Assembly (NCBI GenBank): GCA_014238425.1
Contig: JABABD010000010.1
Span: 1-61,406, forward strand
Direction of reading: 5' to 3'
DNA from: Flavobacteriaceae bacterium
GTDB lineage: Bacteria > Bacteroidota > Bacteroidia > Flavobacteriales > Flavobacteriaceae
DNA length: 61,406 bases
The position numbers and the translations under genes are program-made. The notes under the pieces are model-generated. The model was not told where the DNA came from and made no database searches. It saw only the letters and a program-made list of their open reading frames with translations. Shown one piece after another: positions 16,226-25,593 of this stretch (its first letter is position 1; each line of letters begins with the position of its first letter).

Positions 16226-18934
16226 TTATAATTGTCTATCTGGTTGTTTTCTCTGATCATATTTAATGTCTTTAAGAATAGAGGAACTAATACCAATAAA
16301 GAAATACCAAGTGGTATTATTTCTTTGAGTTCCAGCAGGAATAGTATAGCTAAAGTTCATATCCCAACTCAAAAGGTCTCGTCGTAAACGTAATTGTGTT
16401 TGTGTTACACCATTGTTTTTTAAGTCGTAACCCGAAGAAATACCTAGTGACCATCTTGGAGATAAATCTACGTCGCCGCTAAACATCAAAGAATGGGATG
16501 AAATTTCATTTTGCCTGTTAGTATTGCTGTAGTTTGCAGAATAAGCTAGGCGTATGTTCCAAGGAATTTTGTAATTATACAGTTCGCTTGGCTTTTCATC
16601 TTTCTTATCCTTATCCTCATCATTTAATCGTCGATCAGAAAAATCTTCTGGCTTACCAAATAAGTCATCTGCTCGACCACCACTTCTTAAAGATTCATCA
16701 ATACTTCTAGAGTCCTGCCTATCATCACCTCCAGAAAAACTTTTGTTCGAGAATGAATAATTCATCGTTACATTAGCTCCAGTGAGTCTAAAAAGGCTTC
16801 CACCATTATCAATATTAAAACGATCAATTTTGTTATTATTATTATCCAATGCGTAAGGGTCTAAAGTAGCATTAAAATTAATATTCATCTTATTATTAAA
16901 CAGTTGAGTGCCACCATTTACTTGCATTGGGCTCCATCTTAAAGAATCTGCCGCAAAATTATATGCCGTGGAAAAATTTAGGTTATTTAAAATGGTTATT
17001 TTCTTTGGTTTTGTATCTGTAGTATCTTTGGATCGCACTTTAGCTTCTATATTATTACCGAGAGAAATTCCCATTGTGCTCGAGAAACGATTGCTTGGTG
17101 CGCCAAATATACCGCCCTCAAATTTAGTGTATTCTTCTTGAGTTGTGCCATTGGCATCAATGACTTCATAAGTGTCATAAAACTTATCAAACGCTGGATT
17201 AATATTGTAGCTAATACTAGGACGCATGACATGACGTATAGCCTGTATTTTCTTGTCTTTACCAAAATTGTACATACCATATAAAGTGGTACCAAGGCTG
17301 GCGTTAAAGTTATAGGTGCGGAAGGCTTCAAAGCCTTTCACATCTTCAGTTATTACCGTATCTGTAATAGTGTCAAAGCGTCTATTAATAGTATTTAATA
17401 CCCAAGTCTCTTGAAAACTAGTACTAGCGCTTAAACTCAAATAATTTAAAACCTTAAAGTTAGTGCTTAGGGGTATAGAATGCTGCATACCAGCTACGGC
17501 ATCGTCAAACATTTCTTTTTTAAAGAATAGTGAATCTGTTGTTGTGATTCTATTTTCTCCTCTAACATTGTATTGTAAATTGATATTTTGAATGATGCCT
17601 TTTTTACTTCCGCCTTTTGGCGCAAATGGAAACATCCTGCTAACACTACCTTGAAGCGTTGGGAGTGTCATATTGATTACTTCAGTATTGGAATTTTGTG
17701 TATGTGTGGCCGTAAGGCTCATATTTACCTGTGGCTCACCTTGAAATGTCTTAGAATAAGACACCGAAGACGATAGAGTGTTGTTCTGCCTATTCGATAC
17801 ATTTAGTTGATTAACTGATTGCTGGTAATACTGACTACTCCCAAGGTTAACAGATGCTGAGAACCTTGAGTTTGGATTGGCCTTTGCATCTTGATTATGA
17901 GACCAACGAATATTATAAAGTGATGATTCGGAAAAATCTGGAAAACCACGTTCGCTATTTAGGTTTTTTTCATAACGTAAACTCAAACTACCTCTAAATT
18001 TATAGCGTATGGCATAGTTGGTCTCACTACGAAGTCCGTAACTTCCATTGGTATAATAATCTCCCAGAATAGCAAGATCAAAATAATCACTAACGGCAAA
18101 GTAATAACCACCATTTTGCAAGAAATATCCGCGGCTACTTTGTTCACCAAAAGATGGTAAAATAACTCCAGACGTTTGCTTTTCAGTTAAAGGAAAAAAG
18201 GCGAATGGCAATCCAACTGGTGTGGGTACATCAGCAATTACTAAATTTACGGGTCCCGTAACTATCTTTTTTTTAGGAACGAATTTTATCTTCCTTGCCT
18301 GCCAATAATACTCTGGGTTTTCAATGTCCTCAGCAGTTGTAAATCGTCCACCAGACATAAATACAACAGAATCATTTACTTTTTTAGTTATGTCTCCTTT
18401 AAGTTTAATCCCGTTTTGCTCTGTCCTTGAGTTGAATACTAAAGCTTTCTCGGTATCAAAATTAAAGCGGATGGAATCGGGTTCTACTACTTGAGAACCC
18501 TGTTTAAAAACAGGATGCTGCGAATAATTACCTAAAGAATCTTTTAACCGACCTGCATATACTTCATTTTTTTTATAGTCAATAACAATAATACCTGCAT
18601 TAATTTGTAAGTCGCCGTAGATGATTTGAGCTTCATTAAAAAGATATATCTTTTCTTCTTTTTGGTTAATAGACACATAGTCAGTTGCTTTATAATCTAC
18701 TTTATCAGTCAAGAATTCTTGTTTGACTTTAATAGAGTCCTGCGCCGTTGTATCTTGGGTCTTTTCTGTAATAGGGAGGTCTGCAATTTTAACCAAATCT
18801 ACTTTCGAAGTGTCTTTTGTTTTTTGCGGAGGTACAGTTACACTTGGTTTTGGAATATCTTGAGCGAAGCTAAAAGTGTTCATAAACACTGTAAAACTCA
18901 GGGCAAAAAGTAATTGTGTGATGTTTGTTCGCAA
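16226..18934 (-). CDS. lptD: LPS-assembly protein LptD (outer-membrane translocon)
   Basis: LptD forms the outer-membrane barrel that inserts lipopolysaccharide. The protein has a signal peptide ending FSFAQ, an OstA-like N-terminal domain (KATDYVSINQKEEKIYLFNE, NAGIIVIDYKKNEVYAGR), then PVGLPFAFFPLTEKQTSGV, and a long C-terminal barrel of alternating aromatic strands. I place the start at TTG 18934 (MRTNITQLLF). A longer ATG start at 19015 is possible, but a promoter lies inside that extension. From 18934 the protein has 902 residues. It is divergent from the amidase gene. Confidence 0.9.
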   Translation of the reverse strand: MRTNITQLLFALSFTVFMNTFSFAQDIPKPSVTVPPQKTKDTSKVDLVKIADLPITEKTQDTTAQDSIKVKQEFLTDKVDYKATDYVSINQKEEKIYLFNEAQIIYGDLQINAGIIVIDYKKNEVYAGRLKDSLGNYSQHPVFKQGSQVVEPDSIRFNFDTEKALVFNSRTEQNGIKLKGDITKKVNDSVVFMSGGRFTTAEDIENPEYYWQARKIKFVPKKKIVTGPVNLVIADVPTPVGLPFAFFPLTEKQTSGVILPSFGEQSSRGYFLQNGGYYFAVSDYFDLAILGDYYTNGSYGLRSETNYAIRYKFRGSLSLRYEKNLNSERGFPDFSESSLYNIRWSHNQDAKANPNSRFSASVNLGSSQYYQQSVNQLNVSNRQNNTLSSSVSYSKTFQGEPQVNMSLTATHTQNSNTEVINMTLPTLQGSVSRMFPFAPKGGSKKGIIQNINLQYNVRGENRITTTDSLFFKKEMFDDAVAGMQHSIPLSTNFKVLNYLSLSASTSFQETWVLNTINRRFDTITDTVITEDVKGFEAFRTYNFNASLGTTLYGMYNFGKDKKIQAIRHVMRPSISYNINPAFDKFYDTYEVIDANGTTQEEYTKFEGGIFGAPSNRFSSTMGISLGNNIEAKVRSKDTTDTKPKKITILNNLNFSTAYNFAADSLRWSPMQVNGGTQLFNNKMNINFNATLDPYALDNNNNKIDRFNIDNGGSLFRLTGANVTMNYSFSNKSFSGGDDRQDSRSIDESLRSGGRADDLFGKPEDFSDRRLNDEDKDKKDEKPSELYNYKIPWNIRLAYSANYSNTNRQNEISSHSLMFSGDVDLSPRWSLGISSGYDLKNNGVTQTQLRLRRDLLSWDMNFSYTIPAGTQRNNTTWYFFIGISSSILKDIKYDQRKQPDRQL

Positions 18935-18954
18935 TGCTTTTCGATGTATTTTTG

Positions 18955-18985
18955 TAAAAGTATGGCTCGGTTTTTGAATTCCCAA
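18955..18985 (-). promoter_or_regulatory. promoter of lptD
   Basis: On the minus strand TTG (18985-18983) is followed after 20 bases by TACTTTTA (18962-18955). This is one mismatch from TTG-N17-23-TAnnTTTG. Its position just upstream of TTG 18934 supports that start. Confidence 0.5.
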
Positions 18986-19072
18986 AATTACATATATTTT
19001 TTGTGAACAATTCATTATTCACATAAAAAGGGAAATTGAAAATAAACCATGACTTTAAGCCGTTTTAGCACT

Positions 19073-20179
19073 ATGCAAACGTACATGAAATCTGTTATAG
19101 TATCATTTATAATTTTATTAACGTTCTCGTCATTTTCTTCAATGATAGAAAATCAGACTGAGGACAAATTTATTGTCGTATTGGATGCGGGACATGGAGG
19201 TAAGGATCCTGGACGCCCAACTAAATATGGTTATAAAGAAAAAGACATCGCCCTGAAAATAGTTTTGGGTATTGGAAAGGAACTATCTAAGAACCCTGAT
19301 ATAAAAGTAGTTTATACACGTAGTACAGATAAATTCATTGAGCTGAATGAGCGTGGTAGAATTGCAAATAAAGCAAATGCAGATTTATTTGTTTCCGTAC
19401 ATTGCAATGCGTGGCATACTGCGAGTCCATATGGCTCAGAGACATATGTATTAGGGATACATCGTAACCAAACAAATTTTGAAGTTGCTAAAGCAGAGAA
19501 TTCGGTAATTTTCTTAGAAGAGGATTATGAAAAAAAGTATGAAGGTTTTGATCCTAACTCCAGTGAAGCAGCGATTGGACTCACTTTAGCACAGGAAGAA
19601 TATTTAGATCAAAGCATCTTATTGGCGAAATTAGTTCAAGATGGATTTACGAATAGATTAAGACGTAAAAATAGAGGTGTAAAACAAGCTGGGTTTGTGG
19701 TATTGCATCAAACTGTAATGCCAAGTATTTTAGTAGAAACAGGCTTCATCACTAATAAAAATGAAGGAACGTATTTAAATTCTAAGAATGGACAAGATAA
19801 GATGTCCAAATCCATTGCCAATTCTATATTAGAGTATAAAAATAGTTTATATCAAGATGACGAATTTTTTATTGAAGAAACTGAGAAAACTGGTCCACCA
19901 GATTTGAATTTTAAAAATGTTATTTTCAAAGTACAGATCGCAGCTAGTGCAAAAGCACTTGAGCCAGCATCTTATAATTTTCAGGGTTTAACAGATATTA
20001 CTAGACTTAAATCGGGTAATATATATAAATACTTATATGGAAAAACTTCTAATTATGAGGAGGTGAAAAACCTTAAAGCTAGAGCAGAAAGCAAAGGTTA
20101 CAAAGATTCTTTTATTGTAGCCTATAGAAATGGAGAGAAAATATCGCTTACTGAAGCCTTGAAATCAGAATCAAATTAG
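19073..20179 (+). CDS. N-acetylmuramoyl-L-alanine amidase (Amidase_3)
   Basis: The enzyme cleaves the peptide from murein glycan. The start could be ATG 19049, 19073 or 19085; the last two place the hydrophobic signal (VIVSFIILLTFSSFSS) near the N-terminus, so I use 19073. The catalytic domain runs from FIVVLDAGHGGKDPGR (zinc His) through VSVHCNAWH (second His) to SILVETGFITNKNEG (catalytic Glu). The C-terminal region FKVQIAASAKALEP to the end resembles a SPOR-like or degenerate glycan-binding domain. It sits between lptD and an MCE gene, in an envelope cluster. Confidence 0.92.
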   Translation: MQTYMKSVIVSFIILLTFSSFSSMIENQTEDKFIVVLDAGHGGKDPGRPTKYGYKEKDIALKIVLGIGKELSKNPDIKVVYTRSTDKFIELNERGRIANKANADLFVSVHCNAWHTASPYGSETYVLGIHRNQTNFEVAKAENSVIFLEEDYEKKYEGFDPNSSEAAIGLTLAQEEYLDQSILLAKLVQDGFTNRLRRKNRGVKQAGFVVLHQTVMPSILVETGFITNKNEGTYLNSKNGQDKMSKSIANSILEYKNSLYQDDEFFIEETEKTGPPDLNFKNVIFKVQIAASAKALEPASYNFQGLTDITRLKSGNIYKYLYGKTSNYEEVKNLKARAESKGYKDSFIVAYRNGEKISLTEALKSESN

Positions 20180-20203
20180 AATCGTTCTTTTGAATTTTAT
20201 ACC

Positions 20204-20211
20204 TAATTTTG
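20204..20211 (+). promoter_or_regulatory. -7 promoter box for the MCE gene
   Basis: TAATTTTG matches TAnnTTTG exactly, 22 bases before the TTG start codon at 20234. No TTG at the expected -33 spacing was seen. Confidence 0.45.
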
Positions 20212-20233
20212 TCACTAACCTAATAGAAACGTA

Positions 20234-21193
20234 TTGAAAATCTCTAGAGAAGTTAAAACCGCTCTTTTGGTTATTGCCGGAATTGCGTTGTTTATTTTTG
20301 GCTTTAACTATTTAAAAGGAAAAAACCTACTAAGTTCTGATCGAACTTACTATGCTGTTTACGATAATGTAGAGGGGCTAGCACCATCGACTCCTGTGAC
20401 CATCAACGGTCTAAATGTAGGGTCTGTACAAAGTATTGATTTTAACGGCGAATCCGGAAAATTGTTGGTAACCATGAATATCACTAAGGATTTTGATTTT
20501 TCCAAAAATAGTGAAGCCCAATTATATGAAGCTGGTTTAATTGGTGGAAAATCCATTGCTATTGTGCCTAAATTTGATGGGTCAGGTAAAGCTGAATCTG
20601 GCGCATATCTTAAAGGAACCGTCAAGGCAGGTTTGTCTGAATTAGTAAATCAAAAACTAACACCATTACAAGAAAAAATGGAATTAATGATGGTAAGCGC
20701 AGACTCTGTTCTTACAAATATCAATGACGTTTTTGATGCTAATACAAAAGCCAACTTAAAGAATAGTATTGCACAACTCAATTCAACTATTACTTCTTTT
20801 AAAGGTATGTCTGCTTCAATGAATACCTTAATAAATGATAATAAAGATAAATTAGATAATACATTGACCAATGTTGATAAAGTGTCAACGGATCTTTCAA
20901 AATTATCTGGATCTTTAGCAGAAGCAGATTTAAAGAAAACCATAGATGACTTACAAAAAACGGTTAATAATTTTAATACCGTTTTGGCTAGCGTAGAGAA
21001 TGGACAAGGCTCTATAGGTAAGCTTTTAAAAGATGAAACGCTTTATAATAACCTAGAAGGCGCATCTAAACAATTAGAGCAGCTTCTTGAAGATATGAAG
21101 TTGAATCCTAAACGTTATGTTCATTTTTCACTTTTTGGAAAAAAAGCGAAACAATATGATACCGAAGGAAATGAAATTAAGAATAAAGATTAG
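20234..21193 (+). CDS. MlaD family protein (MCE domain)
   Basis: This 319-residue protein has one N-terminal membrane helix (ALLVIAGIALFIFGFNY) and then an MCE domain (YAVYDNVEGLAPSTPVTING, VGSVQSIDF, AGLIGGKSIAIVP). A long helical tail follows, rich in Asn/Leu/Lys heptads (about residues 130-280). MCE proteins bind phospholipids in the periplasm and pair with MlaE/MlaF. No permease or ATPase is in this window. The start is TTG: there is no ATG before the conserved MKISREVKTALL. It follows the amidase gene after 54 bases with its own promoter box. Confidence 0.9.
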   Translation: MKISREVKTALLVIAGIALFIFGFNYLKGKNLLSSDRTYYAVYDNVEGLAPSTPVTINGLNVGSVQSIDFNGESGKLLVTMNITKDFDFSKNSEAQLYEAGLIGGKSIAIVPKFDGSGKAESGAYLKGTVKAGLSELVNQKLTPLQEKMELMMVSADSVLTNINDVFDANTKANLKNSIAQLNSTITSFKGMSASMNTLINDNKDKLDNTLTNVDKVSTDLSKLSGSLAEADLKKTIDDLQKTVNNFNTVLASVENGQGSIGKLLKDETLYNNLEGASKQLEQLLEDMKLNPKRYVHFSLFGKKAKQYDTEGNEIKNKD

Positions 21194-21201
21194 TTGATTT
21201 G

Positions 21202-22506
21202 ATGAGTTATCTTCCAAATATAATTTTTGCTATTATCTTAGTTATTGGGATTGGTTACTTTGCTAAGAATGTAAAGAAACTTATTCGTAACATTAATCTC
21301 GGACAAGACATAGATGTTAGTGATAATAAATCACAACGCTGGAAGAACATGGCAATGATTGCATTAGGACAAAGTAAAATGGTACGTCGTCCTATTGCAG
21401 GTTTATTACATGTTATTGTTTATGTGGGGTTTGTTGTTATTAATATAGAAGTACTAGAAATTATTATTGATGGCCTTTTTGGGACACATCGAATATTTTC
21501 AGCAGTTGGGCCACTGTATGGGTATTTAATTGGTGCCTTTGAAATATTAGCTGTGCTAGTTCTTGCTGCCGTTGGCCTTTTTTGGATTCGTCGAAATATC
21601 ATAAGGTTAAAGCGTTTCATGAACCCAGAAATGAAAGGTTGGCCAAAAAATGATGGTAATATCATCCTTTATTTTGAAGTTGTATTAATGTGTCTTTTCT
21701 TGATAATGAACGCTACCGATAATGCTTTTCAAGTTATGAGTTCGGGTAATATAGTCAGTCAATATATCACACCACTTTTTGTAAATCTATCTGAAAGTAC
21801 AATACACATTATAGAAAGAACTACTTGGTGGCTTCATATTTCAGGAATATTAGTGTTTCTAAACTATCTGTATTTTTCAAAGCACTTACATATATTGTTA
21901 GCGTTTCCAAACACGTATTATGGTCACTTAACGCCAAAGGGAAAATTTAATAACCTAGAGTCAGTTACTAATGAGGTAAAGATGATGATGGATCCAAATG
22001 TTGATCCTTTTGCTGTGCCGCCAGAAGTTGCTGAAGCAGTTCCCGCTAAATTTGGAGTTAGTGATGTGCAAGACCTTAATTGGGTACAGCTTTTAAATTC
22101 ATATACCTGTACAGAATGTGGTCGTTGTACTAGTGAGTGTCCAGCAAGTCAGACAGGAAAGAAATTATCACCTCGTAAAATCATGATGGATACACGAGAT
22201 AGATTAGAAGAAGTTGGAAAGAATATTGACGCTAATAAGGGAACTTTCAAAGAAGACGGAAAGCAATTGTTAGACGATTATATAACACGCGAAGAATTAT
22301 GGGCATGCACATCCTGCAACGCATGTACTGAGGCTTGTCCAGTTAGTATTGATCCGTTGTCTATAATCCTAGATATGAGACGTTACTTGGTCATGGAACA
22401 ATCGGCAGCGCCGGTAGAATTAAACAATATGATGACCAATATTGAAAACAATGGCGCGCCTTGGCCTTATAACCAAATGGATAGATTGAACTGGAAAAAT
22501 GAATAA
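21202..22506 (+). CDS. membrane-bound 4Fe-4S oxidoreductase subunit (HdrD/GlpC-like)
   Basis: The 434-residue protein begins with about five membrane helices (NarI-like heme-b type, residues 1-210). It then has a soluble domain with two 4Fe-4S clusters, CTECGRCTSECP and CTSCNACTEACP. It should pass electrons between a quinone pool and a partner. The partner is the CCG-domain protein at 22848. A small secreted protein gene lies between them. The start ATG at 21202 is chosen over the upstream TTG. Confidence 0.9.
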   Translation: MSYLPNIIFAIILVIGIGYFAKNVKKLIRNINLGQDIDVSDNKSQRWKNMAMIALGQSKMVRRPIAGLLHVIVYVGFVVINIEVLEIIIDGLFGTHRIFSAVGPLYGYLIGAFEILAVLVLAAVGLFWIRRNIIRLKRFMNPEMKGWPKNDGNIILYFEVVLMCLFLIMNATDNAFQVMSSGNIVSQYITPLFVNLSESTIHIIERTTWWLHISGILVFLNYLYFSKHLHILLAFPNTYYGHLTPKGKFNNLESVTNEVKMMMDPNVDPFAVPPEVAEAVPAKFGVSDVQDLNWVQLLNSYTCTECGRCTSECPASQTGKKLSPRKIMMDTRDRLEEVGKNIDANKGTFKEDGKQLLDDYITREELWACTSCNACTEACPVSIDPLSIILDMRRYLVMEQSAAPVELNNMMTNIENNGAPWPYNQMDRLNWKNE

Positions 22507-22514
22507 AGTATACA

Positions 22515-22835
22515 ATGAAATTAGTTGTAGTAATAGCGTTTCTTTTATGCTCGACATATTGTCTAGGACAAAAGGGCTATGCAAAAGATTCGTTACAGGT
22601 AAAACTGTATGCAAACATTACTTATGAAAATAAACAGGCTAAGAAAATTGAGGTCAGAAAAATTTTTTGTGACTATTGTAATGAAAGTCAACTAGGATTC
22701 ATAAAACAGGAAGGTTGGAGAAGAGCTTATGAAGAACGAAATTTACCAGAAAATAGATTAGTAAAAGGCATAAGAAAATTAACTATAATCATAAGAATCG
22801 CAAAAGAAGATTTTAAAAATTTGAAGAGCGACTAA
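22515..22835 (+). CDS. small secreted protein of unknown function
   Basis: This 106-residue protein has a signal peptide (VVVIAFLLCSTYCLGQ, cleavage after GQ or nearby). The mature part is basic, carries a CDYC motif at about residue 53 and has strand-like segments at both ends. No family is recognised. It lies 8 bases after one Fe-S subunit gene and 12 bases before the other, so it is in the same mRNA. A role with the oxidoreductase is possible but not shown. Confidence 0.8.
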   Translation: MKLVVVIAFLLCSTYCLGQKGYAKDSLQVKLYANITYENKQAKKIEVRKIFCDYCNESQLGFIKQEGWRRAYEERNLPENRLVKGIRKLTIIIRIAKEDFKNLKSD

Positions 22836-22847
22836 TAGAAGAATTTT

Positions 22848-23639
22848 ATGAGTGAAACAATGAAAGTACCAACAATGGCAGAATATATGGCTCAAGGGAA
22901 ACAACCTGAGGTATTGTTTTGGGTTGGATGTGCTGGAAGTTTTGATGACCGAGCGAAGAAAATCACTAAAGCTTTTGTAAAGCTCCTGAATAGAGCTAAT
23001 GTTGAGTTTGCAGTTCTAGGTACTGAAGAAAGCTGCACTGGAGATCCAGCAAAACGGTCTGGTAATGAATTCTTGTTTCAAATGCAGGCTGTTACTAATA
23101 TAGAGGTAATGAACGCATATGAAATAAAAAAAATTGTTACTGCTTGTCCCCATTGTTTCAACACCATCAAGAATGAATATCCAGAATTAGGAGGTAGTTA
23201 TGAAGTAATGCATCATACACAATTCCTAAAGACACTTCTGGATGAAGGTCGTTTGACTATTGAAGGTGGTAAGTTTAAAGGAAAACGCATCACATTCCAT
23301 GACCCATGTTATTTGGGACGTGCTAACGATGTTTATGAAGCACCTCGTGATTTGATCAAGAAGCTGGAAGTAGAGCTAATTGAAATGCGTAAATGCAAAA
23401 AAAATGGTCTTTGCTGTGGAGCAGGCGGCGCTCAAATGTTCAAGGAACCTGAAAAAGGCGATAAGGATGTAAATGTAGAACGTACAGAACAAGCTATGGA
23501 AGTCAAACCAGATATTATAGCTGCTGGATGCCCTTTTTGTAATACGATGATGACTGATGGAGTAAAGGCAAAAGAAAAAGAAGACAGTATAGAAGTTATG
23601 GATATAGCTGAGCTAATTGCTAATGCAGAAGACCTATAG
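22848..23639 (+). CDS. Fe-S-binding CCG-domain protein (heterodisulfide reductase-like subunit)
   Basis: This 263-residue protein has two cysteine-rich CCG-type domains. The first includes WVGCAGSFDDRA and VTACPHCFNT. The second includes FHDPCYLGRAND, GLCCGAGGAQMF and AAGCPFCNTMM. These are the motifs of HdrB/GlpC-type subunits, which bind a noncubane 4Fe-4S cluster. It pairs with the membrane subunit at 21202. Electrons probably flow between quinone and an unknown acceptor. The next gene starts one base after its stop. Confidence 0.9.
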   Translation: MSETMKVPTMAEYMAQGKQPEVLFWVGCAGSFDDRAKKITKAFVKLLNRANVEFAVLGTEESCTGDPAKRSGNEFLFQMQAVTNIEVMNAYEIKKIVTACPHCFNTIKNEYPELGGSYEVMHHTQFLKTLLDEGRLTIEGGKFKGKRITFHDPCYLGRANDVYEAPRDLIKKLEVELIEMRKCKKNGLCCGAGGAQMFKEPEKGDKDVNVERTEQAMEVKPDIIAAGCPFCNTMMTDGVKAKEKEDSIEVMDIAELIANAEDL

Positions 23640-23640
23640 T

Positions 23641-24126
23641 ATGCTTACAGATTTCAATGTTTTGCCTGATACTTCACGAGTTTGGATTTACCAAGCAAAT
23701 CGTTCATTCACAGAAACAGAACTTGAAGAAATTTCCAAGAAACTAAATGTTTTTTTAGAACAATGGACAGCTCACGGTAGTGACCTTAAAGCTGGTTTCG
23801 AAATAAAGTACAAACGCTTCATTATTATCGGTCTAGATCAAGAACTAGCATCAGCTTCTGGATGTTCCATTGATGCTTCAGTGCATTTCATTCAACAGTT
23901 AGAAAAAGAGTACAATATTGACTTATTAGACAAGATGAATGTTTCCTATAAACAGGGAGAATTTGTTGCCTATAAAACACTGGTTGACTTCAGGAAAATG
24001 GCAAAGCAAAGGGCAGTTTCTAAGAATACTATTGTTTTCAATAATTTGGTGACTAATCTTGCTGAATACAAAGAAAACTGGGAAGTACCTGCAAGCGAGA
24101 GCTGGCATAATAGATTTCTTGGATAG
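23641..24126 (+). CDS. conserved Bacteroidota protein, often labelled ABC transporter ATPase
   Basis: This 161-residue protein begins MLTDFNVLPDTSRVWIYQANR and has no Walker A or B motif, despite the label often given to relatives. It has no signal peptide or membrane segment. Features include LNVFLEQWTAHGSDLKAG, GLDQELASASGCSIDASVHF and a basic helix near residue 125. The fold is unknown. The ATG at 23641 follows the Fe-S subunit stop by one base. It is likely translationally coupled to that gene. Confidence 0.82.
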   Translation: MLTDFNVLPDTSRVWIYQANRSFTETELEEISKKLNVFLEQWTAHGSDLKAGFEIKYKRFIIIGLDQELASASGCSIDASVHFIQQLEKEYNIDLLDKMNVSYKQGEFVAYKTLVDFRKMAKQRAVSKNTIVFNNLVTNLAEYKENWEVPASESWHNRFLG

Positions 24127-24214
24127 GTTTCTTTACCTAATTATTGATAAATAAAATTTTATATTTCAATTAGAATAGCCATTTTTACACCTAAAATAGC
24201 GACAATATTAATTT

Positions 24215-25438
24215 ATGGCTAACGAAATTTTTTTACTCAATATTTCTGGGCAAGACAAGCCTGGTTTAACCTCAAGCTTAACAGATGTTTTAGCAGCATA
24301 CGATGCTAAGATTTTAGATATTGGGCAAGCAAATATTCATGATACTCTATCATTGGGTATGTTATTTCAAATCGAGTCAGGTAAAAAATCTGCAGCTGTC
24401 CTAAAGGATTTATTGTTCAAGGCATATGAATTAGGCATCACAGCTAAATTTACGCCAATTACTTTGGAAGATTACGAACATTGGGTTACCCTTCAAGGAA
24501 AAGACCGATATATTGTGACCATTCTGGGAGAAAAGCTAACTGCAGAACAAATATCGAAGGTCACTAAAGTTATTTCTGAAAAAAATCTAAACATAGATTC
24601 TATAAAAAGACTTACTGGTCGTATTTCATTGGCCAAAGAAGACGAATATCCTAGAGCTTCTATTCAACTTTCTATTAGAGGTCAAATAAAAAACAAGGCA
24701 GATTTCACTGAAAAATTCATGCAGATATCCCAAGAATTGGATGTAGATATCGCATTTCAAGAAGATAATGTGTACAGGAGAAATAGACGTTTAGTGTGTT
24801 TTGATATGGACTCCACGCTGATTCAAACGGAAGTCATTGACGAATTGGCTGAACGAGCTGGAGTAGGCGGTCAAGTAAAAGCAATTACGGAATCTGCTAT
24901 GCAAGGGGAAATTGATTTTAATGAAAGTTTCATCAAACGTATGAAACTCTTAAAAGGCTTGAGCGAAGATGTTCTCAATGATGTTGCCATTAATCTTCCG
25001 ATAACAAAAGGCGCAAGAAGATTAATCGACACACTAAAGAGCTATGGCTTTAAGACCGCTATACTATCTGGAGGTTTCACCTATTTTGGGAAGTATCTAC
25101 AAAAGGAACTAGGTATTGATTATGTATATGCTAATCAGTTGGAAATTATTGATAATAGACTCACAGGTAATTATCTTGGAGAAATTGTAAACGGTGATAA
25201 GAAAGCAGAATACCTGAAAGAAATTGCTATAAAGGAAAACATAAATATCAGTCAAACCATAGCTGTTGGAGATGGAGCTAACGATTTACAAATGCTAAAT
25301 ACTGCAGGTTTAGGAATTGCTTTTCATGCTAAGCCTAAAGTAAAAAATAACACACAAAATTCTATATCCAGTATTGGGCTGGATGGTGTTTTATACCTGC
25401 TAGGTTACCACGATAAGCATATAGATTCACTCGAATGA
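24215..25438 (+). CDS. serB: phosphoserine phosphatase with N-terminal ACT domains
   Basis: SerB hydrolyses O-phosphoserine in the last step of serine synthesis. The 407-residue protein has ACT-type regulatory halves at residues 1-80 and 95-180, starting LLNISGQDKPGLTSSL. A HAD phosphatase follows: VCFDMDSTLIQTEVIDELAE, AILSGGFTYFG and AVGDGANDLQML. It has its own ATG with an AT-rich leader. It resembles the ACT-SerB form found in Mycobacterium and Flavobacteria, so serine feedback is likely. Confidence 0.95.
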   Translation: MANEIFLLNISGQDKPGLTSSLTDVLAAYDAKILDIGQANIHDTLSLGMLFQIESGKKSAAVLKDLLFKAYELGITAKFTPITLEDYEHWVTLQGKDRYIVTILGEKLTAEQISKVTKVISEKNLNIDSIKRLTGRISLAKEDEYPRASIQLSIRGQIKNKADFTEKFMQISQELDVDIAFQEDNVYRRNRRLVCFDMDSTLIQTEVIDELAERAGVGGQVKAITESAMQGEIDFNESFIKRMKLLKGLSEDVLNDVAINLPITKGARRLIDTLKSYGFKTAILSGGFTYFGKYLQKELGIDYVYANQLEIIDNRLTGNYLGEIVNGDKKAEYLKEIAIKENINISQTIAVGDGANDLQMLNTAGLGIAFHAKPKVKNNTQNSISSIGLDGVLYLLGYHDKHIDSLE

Positions 25439-25593
25439 TGGAATAGAGTTTTGCATACAAATTCACATACTTTCATTCTTTGATTATTTTCATACAAATT
25501 AGCGTTAAAGGTTTTCTTTTTTTTTTTTAAAACACTAATTTGGCATAGTTTTCTATAGTAAGCTATCTAGAACCCTAAAAGACTTTATTGTTT

